A stretch of 42,473 nt of DNA, from the NCBI GenBank assembly GCA_947444925.1, contig CANFBW010000026.1:1-42473 (forward strand), given 5' to 3'. Under the pieces are notes generated by a model. It had not been told where the DNA came from. It was given only the letters and a program-made list of their open reading frames with translations, and ran no database searches. Of this stretch, positions 16,158 through 25,005 are shown in pieces. Origin of the DNA: Flavobacteriales bacterium (GTDB taxonomy: Bacteria > Bacteroidota > Bacteroidia > Flavobacteriales_C > GCA-002722245). A program made the position numbers and the translations under genes. Positions within the stretch are counted from its first letter, which is position 1, and the number at the start of each line of letters is the position of its first letter.

Positions 16158-17009
16158 ATGTTGAAAGTCGCCCCTATCTTTTTTGTGCTAACAGCCCTTC
16201 AACTCCTCTCCTGCAAGCAAGAAGCTCCACAACCTAGCTACATTAAAATCGACAGTATTTCTATGTCGTCAAAACACAACAGCCAAGGTTCAGCGAGCGC
16301 AAAGATCTCAGACGCTTGGATTTACATTAACGATCAACTCATAGGCGCCTACGAACTGCCTTGCGAAGTGCCTGTGAGCGCCAGTGGATCCACCAAAATA
16401 TCAATCGTGCCAGGCATCAAAAACACGGGGCAATCTGGAGACCGTCAAAAATATATTTTCTACAATAGATTCGACAGCACCATAATTTTTAATGGAGGAA
16501 GCAACACGCTTCTCCCACATGTAAGCTATATTGACTCCGCATCGTTTTTATGGGTTTATGACTTCGAAGGCAACAATCTTCCTTTGCTTCGCGATACAGA
16601 CTCCGACACCACTTTACAATGGTTAAAAAACAACGAAAATGCTTTTGAGGGAAATGCCTTTGGAGAAGTAACAGTTGACAGCGCTCACCCCAAAGCCATC
16701 ATCAACAGCAATCTAAATTTAAATATTCCAGCAGCCACAAAAGCAACCTATTTAGAACTCAATTACGCCTGTAGCGCCAACACAGAAGTAGGCGTAATAA
16801 CCTATGCATCAAACATTAAAAGCACAACATCTATTGTAACACTTAAGTCTACTGATCTAAAATGGAACAAGATATATATTGACTTTAGCAACGCACTAGG
16901 AAACTATGCTGCACAAGGAATATTTGAAATTTACTTTCAAATTGACCATCTTAGCAATAAGGAATCGAAACTACGCTTAGACAACATAAAGATCATCAGC
17001 CAGAAATGA
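16158..17009 (+). CDS. Unrecognised lipoprotein coupled to a sugar transferase
   Basis: A 283-residue protein I do not recognise. The N-terminus MLKVAPIFFVLTALQLLSC is a lipoprotein signal with Cys19. The rest is predicted beta-rich with little charge: an early ISDAWIYINDQLIGAYELP resembles a beta-sandwich with a displayed loop, and the last third (LELNYACSANTEVGVITY ... IYFQIDH) looks like a jelly-roll carbohydrate-binding fold (inference). Its stop overlaps the sugar transferase start as ATGA, so the two are translationally coupled. A role in surface polysaccharide assembly or retention is plausible but unproven. The coding strand is unusually C-rich and G-poor. Confidence 0.75.
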   Translation: MLKVAPIFFVLTALQLLSCKQEAPQPSYIKIDSISMSSKHNSQGSASAKISDAWIYINDQLIGAYELPCEVPVSASGSTKISIVPGIKNTGQSGDRQKYIFYNRFDSTIIFNGGSNTLLPHVSYIDSASFLWVYDFEGNNLPLLRDTDSDTTLQWLKNNENAFEGNAFGEVTVDSAHPKAIINSNLNLNIPAATKATYLELNYACSANTEVGVITYASNIKSTTSIVTLKSTDLKWNKIYIDFSNALGNYAAQGIFEIYFQIDHLSNKESKLRLDNIKIISQK

Positions 17010-18421
17010 ATTCAAAAAAGCAAGTACTCAAGTACATCATTTGCGACTGGCTCATGGCAACCATTGCTTGGGGTACATTTTTCATATACCGGAAAGGCAA
17101 GCTCGACCAAAGCGACTTCATACTTAAAGAAATTTTACACGACCCAAAACTGCACGCAGGACTTTTAGCCATTCCATTTTTTTGGTTTTGCCTCTATCTG
17201 CTTCAAGGACAATACAGTAACGTCTTCAGAAAATCACGACTCAAAGAAACAGGACAAACATTCCTCATCACCTTTTTTGGCGTTATCGCCATCTTCTTCA
17301 CCTTACTGCTTAACGATTATCGCCCCTCGTACAACACCTACTACAAATCCATATCAACATTATTCTTAATACACTTTACACTCACAGCATTAAGCAGATT
17401 CACAATTACCTCGCGCCTTGCTTATAAAATTCACAATCGAATCATTGGATTCAACACCCTTATCATCGGTAGTGACAAAAAAGCAGTACAGATCTACAAC
17501 GAACTAGAAAAAATGCCCAAATCAATGGGCCACAAAATACTTGGATTCATCACTACTAATGAGGACGAGAAAAACCCTCCTTTACTAAAGCTCATACCAC
17601 ACTTAGGCCACAGCATAGATCTTAGAAAAATCATTACCGACCTCAAAATCGAAGAAGTCATCATTGCCATAGAAAGCAATGAACAAGAAAAAACAAAAAG
17701 CCTAATCGCCGAACTTGAAAACAGCAACATTTGCATCAAAACAATTCCCGATGTACGCGACATACTTCTCGGCTCAGTAAAAATGAACTCCATATTAGGC
17801 GCAGCCCTAATAGAACTATCTTCTGACGCAATGCCTGAATGGCAAAAAAGCACGAAGCGTCTTTTTGACCTATGCTTCTCCTCCCTAGTGCTTTTACTCG
17901 GTCTTCCCTTATACATAGGCATTGCGATCGCAGTACGCCTGGGATCAAAGGGTCCCATCTTCTTCACACAAGAACGCATTGGCCTCCACGGAAAACCCTT
18001 TCAAATCATTAAGTTCAGAACCATGATTGTCGACGCCGAAAAGAACGGTCCCGCCCTATCAAAAAGCAATGACCCCCGCATCACAAAAACCGGACTCTTC
18101 CTGCGTAAGTCACGCCTAGATGAATTTCCGCAATTTTGGAACGTACTCAGAGGAGACATGTCGGTAGTAGGACCACGACCGGAACGCAAATTCTTTATTG
18201 ATCAAATCACACAAAAAGCACCGCACTACCATCACCTTCAAAGAGTTAAACCAGGCATCACATCATGGGGACAAGTGAAATACGGCTATGCCGAGAACGT
18301 CGACCAAATGATAGACCGACTTAAGTTTGACTTGATTTACATGGAAAATAGATCCCTTTTGGTTGATTTCAAAATCATTATCCACACCGTACTGATTGTA
18401 ATTCAAAGCCGAGGAAAATAG
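17006..18421 (+). CDS. Polyprenyl-phosphate sugar-1-phosphate transferase (WcaJ/exopolysaccharide type)
   Basis: A 471-residue inner-membrane enzyme that loads the first sugar phosphate onto undecaprenyl phosphate. The N-terminal half has four likely membrane helices (about 8-25, 48-66, 83-103, 115-132). A Rossmann-like CoA-binding domain follows (about 145-260, LIIGSDKKAVQIYNEL). After a fifth hydrophobic segment (about 290-312) comes the catalytic domain with IKFRTM, RKSRLDEFPQFWNVLRGDMS and VGPRPE, where the Asp-Glu pair is essential in the family. It is coupled to the upstream lipoprotein gene. No further polysaccharide cluster surrounds it, so the polymer is unknown. Confidence 0.92.
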   Translation: MNSKKQVLKYIICDWLMATIAWGTFFIYRKGKLDQSDFILKEILHDPKLHAGLLAIPFFWFCLYLLQGQYSNVFRKSRLKETGQTFLITFFGVIAIFFTLLLNDYRPSYNTYYKSISTLFLIHFTLTALSRFTITSRLAYKIHNRIIGFNTLIIGSDKKAVQIYNELEKMPKSMGHKILGFITTNEDEKNPPLLKLIPHLGHSIDLRKIITDLKIEEVIIAIESNEQEKTKSLIAELENSNICIKTIPDVRDILLGSVKMNSILGAALIELSSDAMPEWQKSTKRLFDLCFSSLVLLLGLPLYIGIAIAVRLGSKGPIFFTQERIGLHGKPFQIIKFRTMIVDAEKNGPALSKSNDPRITKTGLFLRKSRLDEFPQFWNVLRGDMSVVGPRPERKFFIDQITQKAPHYHHLQRVKPGITSWGQVKYGYAENVDQMIDRLKFDLIYMENRSLLVDFKIIIHTVLIVIQSRGK

Positions 18422-18424
18422 CCC

Positions 18425-19315
18425 TTAAGAAGCAACCACGACCCACAAGGACCTCTCACACACCTTAACTTCAAAAGCATTAGGCAACACTAATGACTCA
18501 CCGTCAACGTGCGCCAACGCATTTTCAACTTGAACCGAAATCGCTTTCACTGAGAACGAATTGTAATACCGATCGTTTTTCAATGTACCACGAAACAATC
18601 GATAAGCATATATTGGCAACAAATAAAAAGGCAACTTCTTAATACTAACTACTTCAAGAAAACCATCATCAATTACCGACTTAGGAGAAATCACAGTTCC
18701 ATTTCCATATTGAGAAGAATTCAAAAAAGAAAAAACAAAATACTGTGAACCAGTATTTTGACCTGAATTACTTAAATTAAAAATTTTAGGTTCATATGAA
18801 AAATAATACCTAATAAAAAGGGCCGCATATGTCAAAAAACCACGCCTTTTAACAGTAGAAAAACGAGAAGCGATAAGCGCGTCAAAACCAAGTCCAGCGG
18901 CCCCCACAAAAAATCGACCAGCGATTGTCCCTGTATCCACCAAACACACCTTTCCATCATTCAACAAACGCAAAGCCTCGTCAATACCACGAGGGATCTT
19001 CAAATGCCTTGCCAGTCCATTGCCTGATCCACACGGAATCACAGCCATTGACACAGAAGTATTAAACAGCGATTTCGCAACTTCGTTTACAGTACCATCT
19101 CCACCCACCGCAACAACAATATCAACGCCATCTAAAACCGCTTGTCGAGCCAAAATTTCAGCATGCCCAACAAACTCCGTAAACTTAAACTTTAAATTAA
19201 ATCTATTTAGATCAAGTAACTGATTTGCTTTAATTTGAATATCACTTTTTTCATGAATTCCAGAGATAGGATTCACAACAAACAAGACCTCTTTTCGTTT
19301 TGTTTCAACAATCAT
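18425..19315 (-). CDS. Diacylglycerol/lipid kinase family protein (DgkB/YegS-like)
   Basis: A 296-residue soluble lipid kinase. It begins VLFVVNPISGIHEKSD, carries the nucleotide-binding motif VAVGGDGTVNEVA and IPCGSGNGLARHLKI, and continues with the beta-sandwich domain. The family phosphorylates diacylglycerol or related lipids with ATP. The specific lipid is unknown. The ATG overlaps the bshA stop by 4 nt (ATGA on the minus strand), so it is cotranslated with the bacillithiol gene. Only 3 nt separate its stop from that of the convergent sugar transferase. Confidence 0.9.
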   Translation of the reverse strand: MIVETKRKEVLFVVNPISGIHEKSDIQIKANQLLDLNRFNLKFKFTEFVGHAEILARQAVLDGVDIVVAVGGDGTVNEVAKSLFNTSVSMAVIPCGSGNGLARHLKIPRGIDEALRLLNDGKVCLVDTGTIAGRFFVGAAGLGFDALIASRFSTVKRRGFLTYAALFIRYYFSYEPKIFNLSNSGQNTGSQYFVFSFLNSSQYGNGTVISPKSVIDDGFLEVVSIKKLPFYLLPIYAYRLFRGTLKNDRYYNSFSVKAISVQVENALAHVDGESLVLPNAFEVKVCERSLWVVVAS

Positions 19316-20436
19316 TTTTTGAGCAACGAATTGTAAACATCGAGATACATGGGAAGTATATTTTCCATAGAAAAAAGAGCCGCTCGTTTCCTTGACTCCT
19401 CACTCATTTGTTGCAGTAAATTTTCATCAGTCAAAATACGAATAGAAAATTCAGCCATTGCATCCACATCACCTACGTTAGCCAAGTACCCAGTTTCACC
19501 ATGAATATTCACTTCAGGAATACCACCCGTATTTGATGAAACAACAGGCGTGCCTGCAGCCATCGACTCTAATGCAGCCAAACCAAAAGACTCATGCTCA
19601 CTGGGCAATAAAAACAAATCAGCAGCACAAAGAATATCCTCCACGTTTTTTAATTTCCCCACAAAACGAACATCGTCATAAACACCCAACTGACGGCACA
19701 ACTGCTCTGTAGCATAACGCTCCGGCCCATCACCCACTAAAATCAACTTCGATTTAACCTTTGTACGCACCTTCTGGAAAATCTTTACCACATCATCAAC
19801 CCTTTTTACTTTGCGGAAATTTGAAATGTGAATCAATATTTTTTCTTCTTTGCTAGCAAAATTCAATCGCGCACAGCCGTTCTCAGAAGGTTTGTATTTT
19901 TCGAGATTCACAAAATTAGGAATCACCTTTATGTCTTTTTTGGTTCTAAAGTGCTTGTAGGTATCCGCTTTCAAACTTTCTGACACCGCCGTCACCACAT
20001 CGGAATGCGTAATCGAAAAGCTAATAACAGGCTCGAACGAAGGATCCTTCCCAACCAAAGTTATATCAGTTCCATGCAAAGTCGTAATCACAGGCAAATC
20101 AATGCCTTCCTCTTTCAAAATCTGCTTGGCCATGAATGCAGCCGAAGCATGAGGTATCGCGTAATGCACATGCAATAAATCCAACCCCTCGTGCTTAGCA
20201 ACATCCACCATCTTACTCGTTAACACCACCTCATAGGGCTCATACTGAAACAAAGCGTATTCAGACACCAATACTTCATGAAAGACAATATTGGCATTAA
20301 ACTCATCAAGACGAACAGGCTGGCTGTAAGTAATGAAATGTATCATGTGCCCCTGAGCTGCCAAGGCTTTACCCAACTCTGTAGCAACAACACCACTTCC
20401 CCCAAATGTGGGATAACAAACAATTCCTATTTTCAT
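19312..20436 (-). CDS. bshA: N-acetyl-alpha-D-glucosaminyl L-malate synthase
   Basis: GT4 enzyme that joins GlcNAc from UDP-GlcNAc to L-malate, the first step of bacillithiol synthesis. The 374 residues begin with the very characteristic IGIVCYPTFGGSGVVATELG. The family signature continues with HFITYSQPVRL, LLHVHYAIPHA and TTLHGTDITLVGKDPS. The donor-site Glu motif is PSEHESFGLAALESMAAGTPVV. It has its own -7 element 4 nt upstream (20441-20448). BshB and BshC are not in this window. Confidence 0.95.
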   Translation of the reverse strand: MKIGIVCYPTFGGSGVVATELGKALAAQGHMIHFITYSQPVRLDEFNANIVFHEVLVSEYALFQYEPYEVVLTSKMVDVAKHEGLDLLHVHYAIPHASAAFMAKQILKEEGIDLPVITTLHGTDITLVGKDPSFEPVISFSITHSDVVTAVSESLKADTYKHFRTKKDIKVIPNFVNLEKYKPSENGCARLNFASKEEKILIHISNFRKVKRVDDVVKIFQKVRTKVKSKLILVGDGPERYATEQLCRQLGVYDDVRFVGKLKNVEDILCAADLFLLPSEHESFGLAALESMAAGTPVVSSNTGGIPEVNIHGETGYLANVGDVDAMAEFSIRILTDENLLQQMSEESRKRAALFSMENILPMYLDVYNSLLKK

Positions 20437-20440
20437 ACGC

Positions 20441-20448
20441 CAAAGCTA
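20441..20448 (-). promoter_or_regulatory. -7 promoter element of bshA, abutting the start codon
   Basis: TAGCTTTG on the minus strand fits TAnnTTTG and ends only 4 nt before the ATG at 20436. A TTG (20471-20473) lies 22 nt further upstream, slightly beyond usual spacing. If used, the bshA mRNA would be leaderless or nearly so. Confidence 0.45.
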
Positions 20449-20512
20449 AGCATTAACAGAAGGCAGCGCGCAACAGCGCTCCTTACAATTTCAATAATTT
20501 ATGATTTAAAAA

Positions 20513-21538
20513 CTAACGAATCCCCTGTTGATTCAACTTCTGAGTATACATTCGCGCATTTCGCAAATGCTCAGGATAAGAGTTTGCGAAATTATGTCCA
20601 AAAGAACCATCTCCCGAAGCACACATGTAAAAATAATTGTGTTGAGCCCGGTTCAAAACTGCATCTACCACATCTTTTCTCGCCAAATAAATTGGCCCCG
20701 GAGGCAAGCCCGTATGGCGATAGGTATTGTAAGGAGAATCAATCTCCAAATGCACGCGATACACCCGATTCATAGCAAAATCACCGTGAGCATAAACCAC
20801 CGTAGGATCAGATTGCAAAGGCATACCCACATTCAATCGATTCAAATACAAACCCGCAATAACAGGCCATTCCGACGTCAATTTACTTTGTTCCGCTTGC
20901 ACAATAGAAGCCAATATCACCACCTGAGCCTGAGTTAAATTTAGTTTTTCAGCCTTTGCTTTGCGCTCCGGCGTCCAGAATTTTTTAAACTCTTTCGCCA
21001 TGCGTTTTACAAACTGATCAGCATCTGTATTCCAATACATTTCATACTTATTGGGCAAAAAAAGAACCAAAGCATTCTCGGCATTCAAACCATACTGATT
21101 CATGTATTTAGTATCGTTAAGCAAATCCAATATACTTTCCTTACTCGCCTCAATTTGCTTGGCAACACGATCAGCCAACTCGTCTTTGGTGCGAATAGAA
21201 TGAAAATCAACATTTACGACGTCAATTTGTGCCGAACGAAAATAATTGATCAACTGATTGTAAGTCATTCCCTGTTTAATGGTATAGCGACCTTCAAAAA
21301 CATGGGTGGGTAATTTTTTGATATCAGCCATCTTTTGAAACCAAAAGAGAGAGCCAATCAACTTCTTTTCCTGCAATTGCTGCATGAGTTGCTCATAGCC
21401 ATCGCCTTTTTTAATATAAATTTTAACTTCCGCCGAATCGAGTTGTATTTTTTGATTTACAACTCCCACCCAAAAATAAATTCCGAAAGCAGCCAGCAAC
21501 AATACAAGCACTGCCAATATTTTAAATCCTTTGCCCAT
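20513..21538 (-). CDS. mltG: Endolytic murein transglycosylase MltG
   Basis: Inner-membrane lytic transglycosylase (YceG family) that cleaves nascent glycan strands and helps set chain length. The 341 residues have an N-terminal transmembrane helix (5-27), a LysM-like subdomain and the catalytic domain. The active-site region reads LASIVQAEQSK, with the conserved catalytic Glu at E216, followed by YLNRLNVGMPLQSDPTVVY and PYNTYRHTGLPPGPI. It starts 4 nt after the GNAT gene and is the last gene of the dapF unit. Confidence 0.95.
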   Translation of the reverse strand: MGKGFKILAVLVLLLAAFGIYFWVGVVNQKIQLDSAEVKIYIKKGDGYEQLMQQLQEKKLIGSLFWFQKMADIKKLPTHVFEGRYTIKQGMTYNQLINYFRSAQIDVVNVDFHSIRTKDELADRVAKQIEASKESILDLLNDTKYMNQYGLNAENALVLFLPNKYEMYWNTDADQFVKRMAKEFKKFWTPERKAKAEKLNLTQAQVVILASIVQAEQSKLTSEWPVIAGLYLNRLNVGMPLQSDPTVVYAHGDFAMNRVYRVHLEIDSPYNTYRHTGLPPGPIYLARKDVVDAVLNRAQHNYFYMCASGDGSFGHNFANSYPEHLRNARMYTQKLNQQGIR

Positions 21539-21542
21539 TTTA

Positions 21543-22082
21543 TTATTTTAATTCAAAATTAGGGTTTATCAACTGAAACATCAACTCATCCTTCCATCCC
21601 CGAGGCGTTTTAACCCAAGCCTTCTTAGTGCCAACGAGCTGAAAACCAGATTTTTCAAAAAGAGCCCTACTTGCTACGTTATCAGCTCCAACACTGCAAT
21701 ACAATTGCTTTAACTGCAAATGAGAAAAACTATATTCCACCAACAAGGATAGCGCCTCAAACGCATAACCTTTCCCACGCTCCTGCTCACTGGCAATTAA
21801 AATCCCCACGCCAGCACGCTGATGAAAAGGATCAAAATCAAATAAATCAATGAGACCAATGGCTTTACGATCAGACTTGCGATCCACCACCAAACGCAAT
21901 TGCTTTGCCTCATAGATGTCAAGCGTCGCATTTTCCAAATACTTAGCAAGCACATGCTTCGAAAACGGCTGCAATGTAGTGCTTAAAGACCAGTAGCGAA
22001 CATCATTTTCCCAATCAAACAACACCGCTATATCCAGTGGCTCCAAAGCCCTCAAGGCAATATGATCTGACTGTAAAATCAT
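21543..22082 (-). CDS. GNAT N-acetyltransferase (RimJ/RimL-like)
   Basis: A 179-residue acetyltransferase using acetyl-CoA. It begins LQSDHIALRALEPLDIAVLFDWEND, typical of RimJ/RimL and SpeG-like enzymes. It has the CoA pyrophosphate-binding motif IASEQERGKGYAFEAL, then SVGADNVASRALFEKSGFQLVG. The acceptor is unknown. The ATG overlaps the preceding unknown gene by 4 nt, and mltG follows 4 nt after the stop. Confidence 0.9.
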   Translation of the reverse strand: MILQSDHIALRALEPLDIAVLFDWENDVRYWSLSTTLQPFSKHVLAKYLENATLDIYEAKQLRLVVDRKSDRKAIGLIDLFDFDPFHQRAGVGILIASEQERGKGYAFEALSLLVEYSFSHLQLKQLYCSVGADNVASRALFEKSGFQLVGTKKAWVKTPRGWKDELMFQLINPNFELK

Positions 22083-22633
22083 GCTCTTTTCAGTTCATAT
22101 GAAGAATAGATACACTCATTGACTTCAAACACAGAATACCTATCCATCAGCAACACATCGCCATGTAAGTCCGCAGCAAGGTGCAAGTGAAATACATCTT
22201 CCACCAATTCCTTATCAGACAGTCGCGGCAGCAAATCAAATATGAGCTGCACACCAGAAGCATCCGTTTCATATATTTTTTTACAAAAATCCTTTATAGG
22301 AGTGAGGCAAGTCGCCACACCAACATCAACTCTCGGATATGCAGATGTGATCATTCTAATTTTATGCAACAAATCCTCTTGCGTTACCAGGGGCGGTAAC
22401 TTTAGTTTCACAAACAATGTTTTCACTTTTTTGTACTTAAGGAAACGCAAATTTTGCTCCATATTGCCATCCAAAACAGGTCCTTTGGTACTCAAGGAAA
22501 ACACCTTGCCATTGATACTCAAAACCAAATGCGGCGGTATAGTAGTTGCATTAACAATATGCAAATAGATCCCGAAGTTTAAGAGTTCATCGTTAGGCAA
22601 AGGTTTTATATTGGCTATTTCAAAAGTTGACAT
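22079..22633 (-). CDS. Unrecognised 184-residue protein in the dapF-mltG operon
   Basis: I do not recognise this family. It has no signal peptide or membrane helix. The N-terminal half looks alpha/beta (LNFGIYLHIVNATTIPPHLVLSI), the middle is basic (FLKYKKVKTLFVKLKL), and the C-terminus is acidic with LHLAADLHGDVLLMD. The ATG at 22633 is preceded by AAGGAGAG, a clear Shine-Dalgarno sequence, so I prefer it to the longer frame starting 21 nt upstream. It overlaps dapF by 14 nt and the GNAT gene by 4 nt, so a link to peptidoglycan metabolism is possible by context only. Confidence 0.75.
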   Translation of the reverse strand: MSTFEIANIKPLPNDELLNFGIYLHIVNATTIPPHLVLSINGKVFSLSTKGPVLDGNMEQNLRFLKYKKVKTLFVKLKLPPLVTQEDLLHKIRMITSAYPRVDVGVATCLTPIKDFCKKIYETDASGVQLIFDLLPRLSDKELVEDVFHLHLAADLHGDVLLMDRYSVFEVNECIYSSYELKRA

Positions 22634-23417
22634 CAATCTCTCCTTTAAATACAAATTTAGCAGGCCCCTCTAAACAAACAGATGCGTAAACCCCTCCTTT
22701 TTTCACAAAACCCACTTTCAAATCACCTCCCATTGCCTTTACAGCAAAGGAATGTTCCGTAATTCTACCCGACTGAAAAGCCGCGATAACTGCAGCAGTA
22801 ACTCCAGTACCACAAGCCAGTGTCTCATCTTCCACACCACGCTCATAAGTACGAATATGCAACGCATCATCTAACACCTCCACAAAATTGACATTGGTCC
22901 CTTTTGCCTTGAAGCGCTCGTTGTAGCGTATTTTTTTCGCTTCATCAACCACTGGATAATCCTGTAAATTCGTCACAAACTTAACGTAATGCGGTGAACC
23001 GGTATTTAGATAAAGGTAATCTTCACCTTCTTCGACCTCAACTACATCAATCATTCCCAAACGAACCCAATACTCATCTCCATTCAACACTAAATCAGCA
23101 CTGTGGTCGCCATCAACCGCTAAAAAAAAGTACTGTTCTCTTTTCAACCCAATAATATCTGCAAAAGCAGCGATGCAGCGACCGCCATTTCCGCACATTG
23201 AACTTTCATTGCCATCGGAATTGTAATAAATCATTTGAAAATCATAACCCACACGATTGCGCAACAACATTAATCCATCTGCCCCAATACCAAATCTGCG
23301 GTCACACAAAAATTTCACCAACACACTATTAGTCAAGTCAAAGCGCTCTTCTCGATCATCAATCAATATAAAATCATTACCAGCACCTTGCAACTTTTGA
23401 AATTTCAACAACGACAT
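22620..23417 (-). CDS. dapF: Diaminopimelate epimerase
   Basis: PLP-independent epimerase converting LL- to meso-diaminopimelate for lysine and peptidoglycan. The 265-residue length is normal. The first catalytic cysteine is C75 in MCGNGGRC and the second is C202 in ACGTGVTAA. Other hallmarks are FQKLQGAGNDFILID at the N-terminus, GADGLM and NTGSPHYV. First gene of the unit leading to mltG. Confidence 0.97.
   Translation of the reverse strand: MSLLKFQKLQGAGNDFILIDDREERFDLTNSVLVKFLCDRRFGIGADGLMLLRNRVGYDFQMIYYNSDGNESSMCGNGGRCIAAFADIIGLKREQYFFLAVDGDHSADLVLNGDEYWVRLGMIDVVEVEEGEDYLYLNTGSPHYVKFVTNLQDYPVVDEAKKIRYNERFKAKGTNVNFVEVLDDALHIRTYERGVEDETLACGTGVTAAVIAAFQSGRITEHSFAVKAMGGDLKVGFVKKGGVYASVCLEGPAKFVFKGEIDVNF
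22638..22645 (-). promoter_or_regulatory. Shine-Dalgarno site that fixes the 184-residue gene's start
   Basis: AAGGAGAG on the minus strand places AGGAG 6 nt before the ATG at 22633, inside the end of dapF. Strong Shine-Dalgarno sites are uncommon in this window, so this one supports the internal ATG. Confidence 0.6.
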
Positions 23418-23436
23418 TTCTTATAATTTTGTGCAG

Positions 23437-23444
23437 CAAAGTTA
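23437..23444 (-). promoter_or_regulatory. -7 promoter element of dapF
   Basis: TAACTTTG on the minus strand matches TAnnTTTG exactly, 19 nt before the dapF ATG. It lies in the 105-nt divergent spacer shared with the HtrA gene. No convincing -33 TTG was found at the usual spacing. Confidence 0.5.
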
Positions 23445-23490
23445 AAATATTTTAACACATCAGACATACCCAAAAAAAAAACTTCATCGT

Positions 23491-23498
23491 TATATTTG
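23491..23498 (+). promoter_or_regulatory. -7 promoter element of the HtrA/DegP gene
   Basis: TATATTTG matches TAnnTTTG exactly, 24 nt before the ATG at 23523. The region 19 nt upstream is A/C-rich without a TTG, so it may rely on another sigma or an activator (inference). Confidence 0.5.
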
Positions 23499-23522
23499 CT
23501 TTAACTCTTAAATTCCGCAATC

Positions 23523-24944
23523 ATGAAAAAAAACCTCAGCGCCTTATTCTTCGCCCTCACTGGAGGACTAATAGCAGCCGGAGCCGCCTTGCATTTTAGC
23601 AAAAATGAAAGCAGCAGTTTCCAATCAGAAGAAACGCCATTACACTTCGTGAGCTCGCCCATGAATGAAGGCGTACTCAGCGATTTCACTCAAGCAGCAG
23701 AAGCCACACTAAACTCAGTCGTGCATATTAAAACTGTATCTCGTCAAGAAAACCAAAGCATCGATCCCTTTCAAGGATTTTTATTCGGAAACCCATATCA
23801 ACAAAGAGCACCGCAAGAAGTTAGCGCCTCAGGATCAGGCGTGATCATCTCTAGCGACGGATACATAGCCACAAACAATCACGTTGTCAATGGCGCCAGC
23901 GAAATTGAAATTACATTAAACGACAACAGCTCATACAAAGCAACCGTCATTGGCGTTGACCCAACTACCGACCTCGCCTTAATCAAAGTAGACGCCGACA
24001 ACTTGACACCTATTTATTACGGGAATTCAGACGAGGTTAAGGTCGGGCAATGGGTAGCCGCAGTAGGCAACCCTTTCAACCTCACATCAACAGTTACAGC
24101 AGGAATTGTCAGCGCGAAGGGCCGAAACATTCATATTTTACAGGACCAATATGCCATTGAATCTTTTATTCAAACAGATGCAGCGGTAAACCCTGGAAAC
24201 AGCGGCGGTGCGCTCGTAAACACAAAAGGCGAACTCATAGGAATAAACACAGCTATTGCGTCTAACACCGGATCATACACCGGATATGCTTTTGCCATAC
24301 CGTCCAATATGGTAAAAAAAATAACGAGCGATCTATTGAAGTTTGGTAAAGTGCAGCGCGCAATGCTTGGCGTACAAATAAGAGACATCGACCAAAAACT
24401 GTCGGAAGAGAAAAATCTTAAAGGCATCCAAGGCGTTTACATCAGCGAGGCTTTCGACAAAAGTTCCGCCAAGGAAGCCGGACTCGTTAGCGGTGATGTG
24501 ATAACAAAAATTGGCTTAGTTAAAATCACTAAAGGATCTGAACTTCAAGAACAAATCAGCCAATTTCGCCCAGGCGACAAAATCAGCATCTCCTACATGC
24601 GAAATGGATCTGAAAAAACAGCAGATGTAATTTTAAAAAACACCAACGGAACCACTTCTATTGTTGAGAAAGACGCCATTGCCCTAGGTGCTAAATTTGA
24701 ACAAGCATCAAAAGAAGAATTACAAAAACTGCGCATAGAAAACGGCGTAAAGATATCCACATTAGAAGAAGGCAAACTCAAAGCACAAGGAATCAAACAG
24801 GGCTTTATTATCACATCCATCGACAACGAAGCCGTGCGCAGTCCAGAAGAGCTCAGCGCCAAATTGAAAAATAAAAAAGGAGGCATTTTACTAGAAGGAG
24901 TATACCCAAATGGCATGAAAGCGTACTACGGTTTTGGTCTGTAA
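23523..24944 (+). CDS. degP: HtrA/DegP-family periplasmic serine protease
   Basis: A 473-residue quality-control protease of the envelope. An uncleaved or cleaved N-terminal hydrophobic segment (about 7-25) precedes the trypsin-like domain. The catalytic triad is H120 (TNNHVV), D150 (TDLALIKV) and S227 (GNSGGAL). Two PDZ domains follow, at about 285-375 and 385-470; the second is more divergent. The glycine run typical of signal cleavage is absent, so DegS-like anchoring is an alternative. It is divergent from dapF and ends before a strong terminator. Confidence 0.94.
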   Translation: MKKNLSALFFALTGGLIAAGAALHFSKNESSSFQSEETPLHFVSSPMNEGVLSDFTQAAEATLNSVVHIKTVSRQENQSIDPFQGFLFGNPYQQRAPQEVSASGSGVIISSDGYIATNNHVVNGASEIEITLNDNSSYKATVIGVDPTTDLALIKVDADNLTPIYYGNSDEVKVGQWVAAVGNPFNLTSTVTAGIVSAKGRNIHILQDQYAIESFIQTDAAVNPGNSGGALVNTKGELIGINTAIASNTGSYTGYAFAIPSNMVKKITSDLLKFGKVQRAMLGVQIRDIDQKLSEEKNLKGIQGVYISEAFDKSSAKEAGLVSGDVITKIGLVKITKGSELQEQISQFRPGDKISISYMRNGSEKTADVILKNTNGTTSIVEKDAIALGAKFEQASKEELQKLRIENGVKISTLEEGKLKAQGIKQGFIITSIDNEAVRSPEELSAKLKNKKGGILLEGVYPNGMKAYYGFGL

Positions 24945-24960
24945 AATACTGCTTTACCAC

Positions 24961-25005
24961 AACAAAACATATTTCGTTAAAGAAAACGAAATATGTTTTG
25001 TTTTT
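24961..25005. terminator. Intrinsic terminator after the HtrA gene
   Basis: A perfect 18-bp stem (24961-24978 with 24985-25002) closes a 6-nt loop and is followed by a short T run. The stem is AT-rich. It starts 16 nt after the HtrA stop codon. Confidence 0.75.

Noticed and set aside
17494-17979. 161-codon minus-strand frame
   Set aside because: It is antisense to the sugar transferase and has a Ser/Arg/Met-rich composition with no motif.
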